Origin: Ceratodon purpureus
Lineage: Eukaryota > Streptophyta > Bryopsida > Pseudoditrichales > Ditrichaceae
Length of the DNA: 64,000 nucleotides
NCBI GenBank assembly: GCA_014871385.1
Contig: CM026426.1
Coordinates: 95,214,238 to 95,278,237 of the forward strand
Direction of reading: 5' to 3'
Shown: positions 48,291 through 60,082 of the stretch, one piece after another
Layout of the letters: each line of letters begins with the position of its first letter
How positions within the stretch are numbered: position 1 is the first letter of the stretch
Translations under genes and position numbers: made by a program
Notes under the pieces: model-generated
Databases searched by the model: none
What the model was told of the DNA's origin: nothing
What the model saw: only the letters and a program-made list of their open reading frames with translations

Positions 48291-48974
48291 CTCTAATAAT
48301 TTTGCACTTCTATAATTTAAAACAATTTCTATTTTAAATTGTTTACCATTTCATTCTTTTAATTTTTGGCAACAACTAGTTAACTTAAAATTGACGAGTA
48401 GATCTTTCAATATCATAGCTATGTAGATTGTATTTCTATGTTAATAAAAAATGTAGTCAAGTTATCATTAATATTTGATAATCAATTTTCAAAATCGTTT
48501 AATTAAAATTTTGTAATGAATAGAATGTAAACAAAATTCTTTTGAAGGTTGATTAGAAAGTAAGACTTATTCATTAGGATATTTTGACTTTGCAAAAGCA
48601 ACTTGACATAGTTGTGACATTATCTTTAAAAATCCTTATACAAATCGTAGCCATTCGGTATAAGAATTTAAAGAACTTAGAATTTTCATTTGACTGACGA
48701 AAACATTTAAATCTACTATTGATAATTAAATGGCTAGAAATCAAGGCGGTGGCAACAAAAGCAAACTGATTTGAAGGTGGTGGCAACAATGAATGCAAAC
48801 TCCAAGACTTAGAGTACTGTTGGGAACTCCGGTAAGTTTAGCAATTCCTAAATGACCAAATTCCATAGTTACCAATTTTTGAATAAGTACGGTTGGAAAC
48901 TTCTTAATCACACTTTGGCAATTTTTTAATTTCCTTTCAAAAAAGGACTAATTACTGTATGAAAACGGGAAGAA

Positions 48975-49145
48975 ATAAAAAAATAAAAAAAATAAAAATG
49001 TGCACCATCAACTGCGCATCGGAAAGCGTGGTGGGGTGGGTGTCGGAGGGTGGATTCGAACCCGACACTAGCATCCGGGGGTTGCCACAACAGTTCAAAC
49101 CCGCAGCCTCCGATCACCAAGCTACCAAGGCTTTGACTAACGATG
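48975..49145 (-). mobile_element. tRNA-derived SINE-like sequence
   Basis: On the minus strand, GGTAGCTTGGTGATCGG near 49130 resembles a tRNA A box. GGTTCGAATCC near 49060 is a perfect B-box match. The copy then runs into TTTTATTTTTTTTATTTTTT near 48980. The spacing of about 60 bases between boxes is longer than in most tRNA genes, and no full cloverleaf is apparent. A similar A-rich tail at 49194-49225 suggests an adjacent insertion of the same kind. Confidence 0.5.
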
Positions 49146-49261
49146 ACAACTTTGTGAACATACTTATATCCAAATTGACTCACTAAAAATACAGAAAAAA
49201 TAAAAAAAAATAAAAAAAATAAAAATTTGTTGCCACCGCCTGCCTCCAGAAAATTGTTTTG

Positions 49262-50020
49262 CTCCTTGACATTTCACTAAATCTAAGAGTCCCTGGACAG
49301 TTCAACTTCCCGGAGTTCCCAACAGTACTAATTCTAAAATATCTCTCTAAAAGATCTCAATGCCAAAATTCACCAAAAGTATAATGTTTCTTGATTAATG
49401 ATTAATTCCAAGTAAAATGTTGCTTGATTAATTAGTAAGTGTGCATTAGCTTTAGACTCCAATGTAAATCCTCAAGAGGCCAATTTCCACTCTTACCTGG
49501 AATTTGATTAGCAAATAAAATTTTACTTTTACTTTTCCACTTTTACTTCTGATTGGCAAATTTTAAGTTCTAGAAAGTAAAAAGTCCCAGCTTTAGGGGT
49601 TGGGCGTCCACGAAATAGGTCAAGGGTTTAGCAGAGGGTTGTGGCCGTGATTATAATATAACCATAGGGTTGTGGCCTTGAGGGTGTTACCAGAGAGTTG
49701 ACTTCGGGCCGTGTGTGTTGCTACCAAAGGGTTGTGGCCGTGTGTGTTGCTACCAGAGTAATGTGGCCGTGCGTGTTGCTACCAGAGGGTTGTGGCCGTG
49801 TGTGTTGCTTTATTTAGCATAGTATTTTAGAACCAGTTTTGCGAAGGGCGAATTCCGTGAGGTGCGCGAGCTTGTTGCTGTGCTTTCAGTAAATGCTGTG
49901 GTTGCAGATGGTCAAACCTATTTGTGCATGGCTCGTGAATTGATTTCGGCATGTTGTTTTCTTGCTCTGTGTTGAACAGGAGATAATAATTTACTGATGG
50001 GACGCAACGTCTAATTAAGT
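49262..50020. repeat. Older inverted repeat, right inner flank
   Basis: Reverse-complement partner of 40780-41590. It holds repeated TTGTGGCCGTGTGTGTTGCTACC units (49700-49808) where the left copy has shorter CACGGCCACAACCCT units. Several small indels separate the copies, including one of about 22 bases near 49462. Confidence 0.8.
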
Positions 50021-50086
50021 TAGAAAACAGGTTTTTAGGATCAAGAGGGAATAGCAATTTGATGATAAACAAATTTGTTCACCAGA

Positions 50087-52455
50087 ATGTCAAACCTATT
50101 TGTGCAGCAGCGATCCAAATCTTTGGTGAAAGGGAAAGCTGTGGCACAAGAGGAGGAGCTGCGGCGCGATTCCGCGAAGGGGAAGATGGATCTGCCAAAG
50201 GTCAAGACGGAACCAGGGCCGGAAGGGATCACCAGCTATGAGTGGGAGACTCCCTTCAATCTGGATGGGATTCCACAAAAGCTCCGTGAGCGCCTCCACG
50301 CTAAGGCTCTGTTGCTGCTCGGGAGGGACGACGCCAGGTACCTACCTACCTTTTTCGTGGAGGCGTTTGGGCTCAGCAATGAAGGACCCATGCCCAACAA
50401 GGTCACCGAAGCTATGGTGCCTCGCTCTTGGTATGATCAGATATGGCCTCCTCGCGATGGTGTCAACAAAAATCGACACTACTTCAAGCAATGATGTGAT
50501 GAAGTAGCCTTGAAGACGTACAACCAATGCTACATGGAGGTGTATGGGGAAGCTCCGGACAACAAGGCCTTCAGTCAATCATTCTTGGGGGCTTGCATTT
50601 ACCATTTCAAGGAGGGGCACCCAGTCAATTGGACCGGGGCAGCGGCTCAGATTCTGGAGGAACGTTTCCAACATGCATCCCTAAATCCCTTGAAGCTGCG
50701 ACCCCCAGCTCTCCGTTACCAGGTTGAGCGAATTCTCAAGGAGGTGGCAACGTTCTTGAAGGATGGAGGATGCGATACTTGGGGTGATGGTGGAGGGGCC
50801 GCTTCTGTTGGCAACGTCAAGGAACCGCACCAAGAAGGAATTACTGGTGGCTACACGAAGTGCTGTGGACAAACTAAGCTCGAAGAATTGCTCGAGGAGG
50901 TGGTGCGTAAGACAGCCGAGCTTCAAGCTGCAGAGAAAGACCTGGAGTCAAAGCGGCAATCCCTCTTGCAGCTGGATGAGAGGATTTGCCACTTTGAGGC
51001 CGAGGATGAGCGCCTCCAACAGCATGCAATGCTCTTGCGGAAGAAGAGTAAGGACTACAGCGGGCCGGGGATGTAGAGGAGAAGATTCTGAATGATAGGG
51101 AGATCCGCAAGGTCGGGGGGGAGATTCAACCAAACATCTTGGAGTGGGAAGCGGCTGACCTCGCTAGGACTTCAACAAAGAAAGATGTGGATGTGGCTGC
51201 AATGAAGTACAAGAAGGCGGAGGAGGAAATCGCAGACCTCCAGGAGAAGTGCAAAGCCGAAAAACTTGCTCAAGCCTCCATCAAGCCAAAGGCGCCTGAT
51301 GTAAACAATGGAGTAGATGCGGGTGGGGACCCTGTTCTTCACCTGGACAAACCTTGTCCACGGTGCCACCTCAAGTTTGTTGCGAACACCGTCTTCCCTT
51401 TTTCTTGTGGTTGTTTGTTCCACCCTTGGTGTCTGTGGGCAGAGCTTCTTGCAGGAGGTCGTGTGTGTCCTCTGTGCAAACAAGAAGGTGACCCTCGGTG
51501 GATGGCAGCATGGGGGTTTGATGTGTCCGCACCAAAGCCAGAAGCCTGCGAAGATACCTCTGCCAACGTGTCCTCTACACCAAAGCTAGAAGTCAGCAAA
51601 GACACCACTACCAACGTGACCTCTACTCCAGTTGTGGACCCGTATGCATATGAATCTGACGAAGACGCTGACATGCCTCTCTCGAGGAAGAGACTAGGGT
51701 CTGGTTCATTTGAGTGTGAACCGCCTCTAAAGATGGCAAAATTGGATTCAGAGCCCACCCTTGTGCTTGGTGAGGGTGAATCGTCTCAGGCTGGAGCAAC
51801 ATTGAACTCAGAGCCCTTACCTGAGCTTGATAAGGCTCAACATAAAATCTCCACTCCTTTATCTTGTCCTACAGAATACATTTCGGATTTTCCTTGTTTT
51901 CTGCCCCCTCTAAAACTGCCCAAAGATTTTCCTTGTTTTGAGACACTACAGCTAAAACCTTCTAACAAGAACAAGCAAATTTCTTTTAGCAAGATAGAAG
52001 CGGTTGCTAAAGCTGTGGCGTACTTATTTCTCCACAGTACGTTCCTTGTCACACTTTTTAGTTTCCTCCATAGTTATTTCCAGCCAGTTAATTGTAGAGC
52101 TCTTTGTTTGCAAGGCTTGTAACAATAGTATCTGTTATTGTTGTTGGAAACTCACTTACCACAGGTTGTTGCTAATGTCCGGAATGGGTCTGGTCTGTTT
52201 CCAACACCAAATGAGCAGGTAGCCAAGGGGGAGGAGGAACATGGCAAATCAATGGATGAGGAGGTAGAGAGGCAAAGTGGAGGGCAATCGGAGCCGATGG
52301 AGGTTGATGTTACCGTGGCCAAACCTATCAATGTAGGACTCCCCCGCAGACTATCTATTCCAAGTGGAATAGTCGCGGATGTCCCCATGGGAACTGACCG
52401 AGCACAGGATCTTCGCGTGGAGTCTCCAGTTCCCGTATCTTCATGCTCAAAGTAG
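50087..52455 (+). pseudogene. Coiled-coil / RING-like zinc finger gene, right-arm copy
   Basis: Mirror copy of the 40358-37990 gene, identical in the RING-like finger (51355-51475) and sharing the same TGA (50495) and the same frame shift near 51065. It therefore inherited its defects rather than acquiring them independently. The N terminus differs: it starts MSNLFVQQRSKS instead of MSGIERQPRSKS, because the inverted repeat begins at 50110 within codon 9. Differences inside the arm are those listed for the left arm, one of which changes Leu to Pro near the C terminus (52427). Confidence 0.6.
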
Positions 52456-55400
52456 TCTCCTCAAGGTTTTTTCAATGCCGGCAAGGATAGATGCATTGGA
52501 CAACTACGCTCTCTGACTCCTCTTTTTTTTTTTGAAGTTTTTCTTTGAAGTTAGCTCTCTGACTCTGGTTGGCCTACTCGGTGCATCAACACCAGTCCCA
52601 CACTTGTACCCGCTTGTAGAACAGTGAGATATAGGACCTCTTAATAGAATTACTGACACTGTTCATTGATATTCAAGCGTCTACTTTACACATCAATGAT
52701 TAACCAATTTCACTTTACATAAGGAGCAGAGTTCATCCTCTCACTCAACATCCGTTTGTCGATATGACTTCTTTTAAGGTAGTCATACTACCAACTCACA
52801 AACCTACATATCCAGTGCATAACACTTTGAGTTTGTTATGTGGAATATGAAATTGCATTACAATATGTAAAAGTCTTGTTTCCAGATTGAATTCCTGTGC
52901 TGGCAGATTTCCAACGCATATCCTGCTATCTAGACATTTGATGGTTCGAGTACCTTGAGGACCTTCGTATATAAAATTCTCAAAATTAATAGTTGGTTTA
53001 TTCAAGGTGTACACATGACAAGGGTAAAAATACCATCCACGAATTCGCTTAACATAACATTTGCTGTGGAAGCTTTGTAGGAAACTGAATGGGGAATTCA
53101 AGGAATACAATCTGTAATGAAATGAATGCAATCTGTAATGAAATGAATACAATCTAAAATGAAATAAACAGTATGAAATGAATGAGAAGGTGATATTCCT
53201 AGCAATAGTTGGCGTTCTTTTCTTTTTGGACTCTGTTCTACAACTGAATTCTAATTGAGAATGGTACGTTAACGACGAAAAGAAGATTAAACAAAATGTT
53301 TTGGAAAGATTAAACAAAATTTTAGTCTAAAAACACCATCCATGATACTACTAGTCAATTCTGCACAATGTTGATAAGCACCATGAACTCATTTTTGCAA
53401 AATGAACTATTCAAGTGCAGTGAACACTGTTCCAAGTCTAAAGCAGATCTATATTTCAAGGCAGGCAACTTCAGAATAATAGGTAATTCGGATTCATATT
53501 TGACATTGGCATTTTCTTGACTTCAAAATTAGTACATGAATTAGTACATTAGCAGGATATGCGTTGGAAACCTGCCAGCACAAGAATTAAATCTGGAAAC
53601 AAGACTTTTGCATATTGTAATGCAATTTCATATTCCAAATAACAAACTGAAAACCACAAAACCAACGTGCTCTTGTTTGTCATGAACAGTTCCTAACGGA
53701 AATTAGTAGCCTCACGATTCCACCAACTAAATCCAGGAGTCCCTGGACAGTTCAACTTACCGGAGTTCCCAACAATACTAATTCTAAAATACTCTCTTAA
53801 AGATCTCAATGCCAAAATTCACCAAAAGTATAACCATATAAGCACATCCAAAGGGATCAAGGTTTAAGCTTTGGACTCCAATGTGAAACCTCAAGAGCCC
53901 TTCACTTCAATGGTAAGAAGTTTGCAACCTTGAGGTAAACTTTAGACTAAGTATCATCATCGCTATTTTCTATGTGGCTTTGTTGATCTTCGGAGGACTC
54001 CACGTTGCCAACAACATTGTTATCGACGGAATCTTCTGTCACGTCCACCCTAACCCAAGCTCTGCCAACCCGTGTTCTATCTTCCCTCCACCTTCTTGCT
54101 CCCTCCACCGCATCTCATGCGTTATATGCCATCCTCTTTTTCTGCAATGCTGCTGCTATGAACTCGTCATTTTCCACTGACCTAACGTTGTTGATTCTTT
54201 GCAGTCGTTCCTTCTTTGCAAACCGGTGCTATATATTCCGGTACCAATGTTGATATTGCTGAACAATAGCACTTGTCCTGTCCTTAGTGCTGTTGTGTTG
54301 AGTGTGGTGTTGATTAGCAGCCTTAGCTGCATGATGCGATTTTTCCATACCTTGATTCTTCCAAACAGCAAGGCTCCCGTATGTTTCCACATACCAAGGA
54401 TTGTGCCTCACAAGGTTATGCTACAAAAAAAGCCAGTTTCATGAATTATTAGTACATCCTAAACAACACGGTAGTAATGACTAGAACTGTTGGCAACAAT
54501 TAAGATCAAATAGTAATGGTGGTTCAAATCCAGAATCCTACCATATAATGAGTGACGTGGTCTTCCCCAAAACACTTCAAGTAAAGGCGCCCCCATCTCT
54601 CAATTTTAGGCCTAAAAGTTCTGATCTGCTCCTGATTCAAGGTAAGGCCCACCAGATATATGGAAACACTTGTTCCAAGGCTTCCCACATTTCCACCCTA
54701 TCTAGATATTGCCTACCCTGATCTAGGGTGTTGTTTTCTGAGCGCAAAACATCCTTCCACACTCGATCTTGCCCTGACCAAGTGGACGGTTGGAACATCC
54801 TAGCTACAGTCACGCCACTGAGGGAAGGTTTGATAGGGACACTGTTGGAAGCACCGCTGAGTGTTGCATCCTTCATTATGCGCACATTCCCACCATGAAG
54901 CCCAGCTGCAGACAGTGTCTTTTCCATATTCTCTATAGCAGCATGTTGACAGACTTCATTCTCCATGTTCCAAATGAACATGAAGTGCATGTGAAGAATT
55001 TTCTCAATCATTCTTGTCAAAGCATGCAATGTACAAGTATGGACTCTTTCAAGTGGAATAGGCAGTATAGGTTTCCATCGCGATTCTTCTACAATAGGAG
55101 ACGGATTGGATCTGATATTACTTGCTAATAGACCTCCATGCCACGTATGTTTTCTTCTCTTAGCCTCAGAGGTGGCACCTGCCGCTGTTCCCACCACAGG
55201 TTTTGTCCTCTCTTGGTTACAGTAGATGCAAGAATGTTTCGCGTTGGCACCATGCTTCAATCCATACAAGCATTTGATTGTCTTCATATCTGCAGATAAA
55301 TGCCACTCAACTTTGAAGTTGCCAACACCTTCAACAGAAAGCAGCTGGCCCCCTTCTTGAGCTTTGATCAATGCTGGGAACGCAGTAAGTTCGAACACCC

Positions 55401-57262
55401 ATTTGAGGACCTCATGTGATTCTTTGGCAACCTCAAAGCAAGCAACAGGCCATATTTCTGTTTTCTGACTGAACCAAAAAATACCTATTGTCGCTTTTTT
55501 CAATGCTGGTGTCTAAGGCACGATTCATAGTTGTCAAACTACCCCTTTCATACTTCCTTCCATGCATAATCTCAACTTCGTCCATCTTCAACACAAAGAC
55601 CAAAGGCGTGTTTCCAACTTCTGCACATCCCAACAGCTACCACATTTGAGCACGATGCAATCATGACAAAGCGTAAAATTGCTAATCAATAAGAAACCCG
55701 TTGGGAACACATAGCTAACTGTCCATACTTGTCTACGGTTGCTTCTGAACGAAGTAGTTACCTTCGGTGGTAAAATCGTACAGCTTCACCATACTCCGTT
55801 GCACAGCTTCGATGTCAACAAACAAAGAATTTTTTGATGTCAAGACAACTCTTTCAATCTCTGATTTCTTCTTCTTTCCTTTGGTCGTTGGAACTTGTGT
55901 TACAAGCTCCAGTGTATTATCTATGGAGTAATAGTCACCAACAAGATCTTTCAACTTTGAATTTAATTTTGTTCGCAACAAACTAACCTGTTGAATGCAT
56001 TGCCCAGAGTTCAATTTTAAAAGTTACACAACAATCACATGCATGCATGTCATTTGATTAGAACCAAAAAATTGCAAACCAGATGATTTTCTCTTGCCAA
56101 TTCTAGTTCAAAATCAATGTTCTTAACAGTAAGACTAGTATCAAGGTTAACTAGTACTCTGCTTCAAAATCAGTGTTCCCAACAAGTGTTACCACATACC
56201 TTGTGAGGATTTGGCAAAAATGTTGCCTTTAAGCGTTTGTCAACAAGCTGCACTCTCCCTTTAATTGTCTTATAGATCTCACTGTATCCTTTTTGAGAGA
56301 CTCCAGTCATATCACATGCTGCCAGAACCGCTTCTGTTCCCAGCTCCTTCCCAATTCTCTCAAGGTAGTAATTGGTCATCGTGGTTGCAGCAAAACTATT
56401 TCGCGGATTTGACACCAATGCCACTGTCTCTCCTTGTGACATTATTTGAGCAAGAGCATGGCCTGTCCCCTCTTGTATGTCTCTGTCCCCACACAACCGC
56501 TTCCTACCTTTTGATGTCTTGTTTCCATCATGTATGGATTGAAGTACACGTGGTTGCAACAAGCTTCTAATTTTGGCTATACGAGCTCTTGCAGCTCCAC
56601 CAGTCTTGGCTAATGCAGATAAACCCTTGGATGCTCTCAATTGTGCTCCTAGTGGAGTACTAATCATTCGTTCAATTTTCTTCCTCAACTTCGACAAAGC
56701 CCTCCTCGCTTCCGTCAGTTCATGTTGCCCATCCGCAAGTTGCTGTTGGTGCGTTTCACGTACTTGTCGCAAACCATGGGTTGCTTGCAACATTGCCAAC
56801 GATATTTCTTCTGCATGTTGATCAGCCGCTTCTTGTCCCTCCTATCGGAGCTGTAGTAAGTTGTTCCTGTAATTGTACTCGTTACGCTCCAACTGATCTT
56901 CCAATGCTAGACATCGAGACCTCAAAGATTCAGATTCGCTCTTCAACATATTAATCTCCTCTGTACTACCAGCAAGAAGGTCAACTGAACGCATTGCCCA
57001 GCTGCTATTTGCAGCATCAAGTTTGGACTTCAGATTGGCAACGGATTTTGGAAAGCCAACATTTTCACAGATACAATCAGTCCTTGCCTTTTCTAGCTCT
57101 TGTTCCAACCCCACTATTGCATTGTTGGTGCTAACGAGGCGTTATGTATATCCTAACAGGCCAGATTCCCCATGACAAAGGAATTCCAAACAACTCTTCA
57201 ACGTCCCAAACTACGGTGGCTTCCTAGTAAGTGGATCTGTTGGGTACAAATTTCCATCCAAC
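50110..57262 (-). repeat. Right arm of the 7153-bp near-perfect inverted repeat
   Basis: Reverse complement of 33183-40335. The inner edge abuts CAGAATGTCAAACC, a word also found in reverse at 40876-40897. The outer edge at 57262 cuts the transposase-like gene inside its first exon and joins unrelated sequence. Confidence 0.97.
53947..57262 (-). pseudogene. Transposase-like gene, right-arm copy, 5'-truncated
   Basis: Mirror copy of 33183-36498 with the same introns, the same T-run frame shift and the same in-frame stops. The arm boundary removes the ATG and about the first 58 codons. Beyond 57262 the sequence does not continue the gene. All conserved blocks (SADMKTIKCLYG, CIYC, GMEKSHHA) are present. 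Neither copy can make a full protein, so any movement of this family would need another source of transposase. Confidence 0.6.
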
Positions 57263-58051
57263 ATTCCGGCTTCTCAAAAGTCAGGGGAGGATACTAGCAC
57301 AACATACACAGAACCAACAAAGGTTACCAATCAAAGCAACCATGGTACAATAGCTGACCACTTCTTAGTAGTCCATGTCGGATCAACCCAAGTATCTCAC
57401 AAAAAGGCAGAAAAACAGTCGGGCATCAACATCCACGGGACTTCATGTCAGCCAAATTCCACAATAACCAGCTAACGACATGACTACAATACTTCGTGAG
57501 ATCCATGTCAGCCACATTCGAGTAGACCTGGGCAACATGAACAATAAGGGGCATGATGGCAATGGGACAATCATAGTCAGTAACAGGTTCCACAACACTA
57601 GGACCTCGCCGCCACCATCCTCGCTAGGCAGTCATCCTTGCTTACAGCCGCCTAAGCGCCATCTTCCCTGTCTACGTCTCCCACATCCAATCACACCCTG
57701 CCAAAAACATTCTCCATCATCTTCTTTGGGTCCCTTGGCCATAATAAGTCCAAAGAGGGAGCTTGATCGTCCAGTTTAAAGTATGGTTTTCGTCCATAGA
57801 TCTCTAGTCTGCTAGCATTTCCCCTTCTTTCCGCACATTGTTCCTTTTTTCCATTGTCACTTTTTCTCCCAGCTACCTTGCAAAACACCCAGTTCACATT
57901 AGAATTTACAAGTAATTAGCGCCGCATTGACACCATAGAGAGCAAGAAACATATCCCACTCTTCTATGTTCCTTGCGAGATCATGGAGTAGAAGAGATGC
58001 CTAGACCTGATCTGGACGACGAGGACAAGCTTAGGAAGATACTGGACACTC
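57263..58051. other. Unassigned sequence outside the right arm
   Basis: No recognisable gene or repeat. Short frames (for example 57480-57779 plus) have no domain-like features. Confidence 0.4.
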
Positions 58052-58459
58052 TTGGAAGGCAAGGTAAACATCAAGCACTGCCAAGAATTCCTAGCATCCA
58101 ACCGAGAGCGCCTAGAGGACGAGCGGTATCCATCCGGCGTGGGCGAGGGAGTCTTGGTTCAATACTCAAGCCGTTACCCGCACAAGTTTTTTGGTTGGGA
58201 CGGCACTGGAGCAACCAAGTGGAGCCTCGCGTGTATACACCTGCAACCGGACCTCACCGCCCACGCACACACCATCAGACAAGACGGTAGGTACAATGTT
58301 TTTGCACTTGGTAAAGTTTATGAGGATCATGGTTCTCTAGAATGCAAGGAGTCCACAGTTAGGTGTATTTTAAGAAATACTGTAATGGCATTCTACCCGA
58401 GCAACTCAGCATTTTGCTCATGGCCGACAAGGGAGAACGCATTAATTGGGGATTGCTAG
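58052..58459 (+). CDS. Hypothetical ORF fragment, about 135 aa
   Basis: An open frame with ordinary protein-like composition (NIKHCQEFLASNRERLED, KFFGWDGTGATKW, CIHLQPDLTAHAHT), preceded in another frame by PRPDLDDEDKLRKILD, which suggests a one-base shift near 58050. No convincing ATG opens this frame. I do not recognise the family. It lies 5' of the decayed coiled-coil relic on the same strand and may belong to the same dead element. Confidence 0.3.
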   Translation: MEGKVNIKHCQEFLASNRERLEDERYPSGVGEGVLVQYSSRYPHKFFGWDGTGATKWSLACIHLQPDLTAHAHTIRQDGRYNVFALGKVYEDHGSLECKESTVRCILRNTVMAFYPSNSAFCSWPTRENALIGDC

Positions 58460-58789
58460 TCGAAGAAAATTTCAAGGTACGGCTACAGGGGCATCGTTGA
58501 AAGCCAGGTTACTCGAGCCCCATCAGTCCCTTCCCATCCTTCTACATTGGGCATTTCTTGTCCTTCCACCAGCGCCATAACCAGCCCCGCTCATGGGAAC
58601 CTTCTTGGACGTTGAGCGGGAGATCGCGGCAATAGCAGCACAGAGCCTTATGATACCATGACCTAGCAAGAGGCCGCACTTGATGGAGCTTGCACCAACT
58701 ACGGACATCGCCACACCGTCCAATTGGGTTCCGCAGGCCACGCAATTCCACTCCAAGAGCACGGCCTTGACCAAATGCATGGAGGCCAT

Positions 58790-59175
58790 GTTCAAATCAG
58801 TCCACCGTGCGGAACAGGAGCATCACCCTTTGGATAGGGCACAATAGGAACTCGAGGAGCGCATTAGAGGCAAGGCCACCTAGACTGTTGAAGCTGCTCA
58901 ATTTCAGGCTGAAAAGCAAATGGAGGCTGCAAAAATCTAGTACTAGCTGCGCATGAAGGAGACTACTCAGACACTCTACAAGCTTAGGGAGCAGGTGCAA
59001 AATCTTGAAATAGAGCTTGCTACAATGGAAGAGCATGTAGATACACTTACCAAGGAAAAAGAGTTCTTAATTGAAAGCACCATGACGATGGAATCACAAA
59101 GTGTTGAAGCTCTCGCTCGGTGCAAAGCTCTTGTCGCCGACAACAATGCCTTGAAGCAGGACAAAGGATCATGAG
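58790..59175 (+). pseudogene. Coiled-coil relic with repeated TAG stops
   Basis: In one frame, helical sequence (EQEHHPLDRAQ, ELEERIRGKA, TVEAAQFQAEKQMEAAK, LREQVQNLEIELATMEEH) is interrupted by four TAG codons between about 58846 and 58945, then is open from 58953 to 59171. Another TAG follows near 59217. Each TAG fits a Gln in a heptad-like context. It is a silenced element-encoded coiled-coil protein of unknown type. Confidence 0.5.
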
Positions 59176-59800
59176 TTCTTGTAGCACCTGTAGCATCCGA
59201 GGAGATTTTACGGCTGTAGCAGGAACAACCTGCCATGGAGCAAGCCAAAGAAACCTTTGAAGCCGACAAAGCTGAAATGGGTGCATACCGTAGCTAACCT
59301 GATTGCAACTCACGCATACAAATTCCTTCAAAGCCATCCACCAGTCAGCGATGTCTCATCCTAAGAGTACTTGGATTAGTGTATCGACAACGACCTAGTC
59401 ACCTTCGAACTGGAGCAATTGGAGTACGACAAGGAGACAACGGACATGGATATAGACCTCCTGTGTGTTCCACTCGAGGCAGCTTTATCCATGACCATCA
59501 CCCCCCAGGCAGTCCCCAAAATTCCTACACTCCCAGTGATCTCATCTCTCAGCTCCTACTCTGGCCCCGCATAGACCATGATAACATCAACACCCAACTA
59601 TGGCTCCGCAAGTCCCGTGCTAGGTAACTCTGAGGAGCGCGTAGATATCCCTAAGCACTGACCGACGCGGAAGAGACACCTCAACCGTCTCCTCGCCTGC
59701 CACAACCCCTCCAAGCTTCTCCAAGCCAGCCCACAATAGCCACTCGCCCTAAACCTTTTGAAGTTTATAAAGAGCACTAAAAAGATTTGAAGATGAATGC

Positions 59801-60082
59801 ATGTTAGAAGTGCAGACAAGTGATGAGTGTGAAGCAAAGGAGGAGTTGGAACTAGCAATTAAAAAAAAAAAAAATTATTCTACAAATAATGCTGTCTTAG
59901 TCGCTATCTACAGGAACCCGGAATCCGATCGTATCCAATGCCGTGCCTGTAACAAGCTACTAGGTAAGACAGTTTACAGTGTGAACCAACATGCCATCAC
60001 CTCGCGATTCAAAGACAACCTAAAACATACGGGTGTTGCTGCAGCCATAGTAGCATTCTACGGTGGCCAAGCACCTCCTTGA
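59801..60082 (+). CDS. Hypothetical ORF with a possible C2H-type zinc segment
   Basis: 93 codons. An acidic and Lys-rich start is followed by RIQCRACNKLLGKTVYSV with NQHAIT, a CxxC followed by His that could be part of a zinc finger such as those in element-encoded proteins. An A-rich run at 59861-59874 lies within the frame. No family is recognised. It may be an exon relic. Confidence 0.3.
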   Translation: MLEVQTSDECEAKEELELAIKKKKNYSTNNAVLVAIYRNPESDRIQCRACNKLLGKTVYSVNQHAITSRFKDNLKHTGVAAAIVAFYGGQAPP

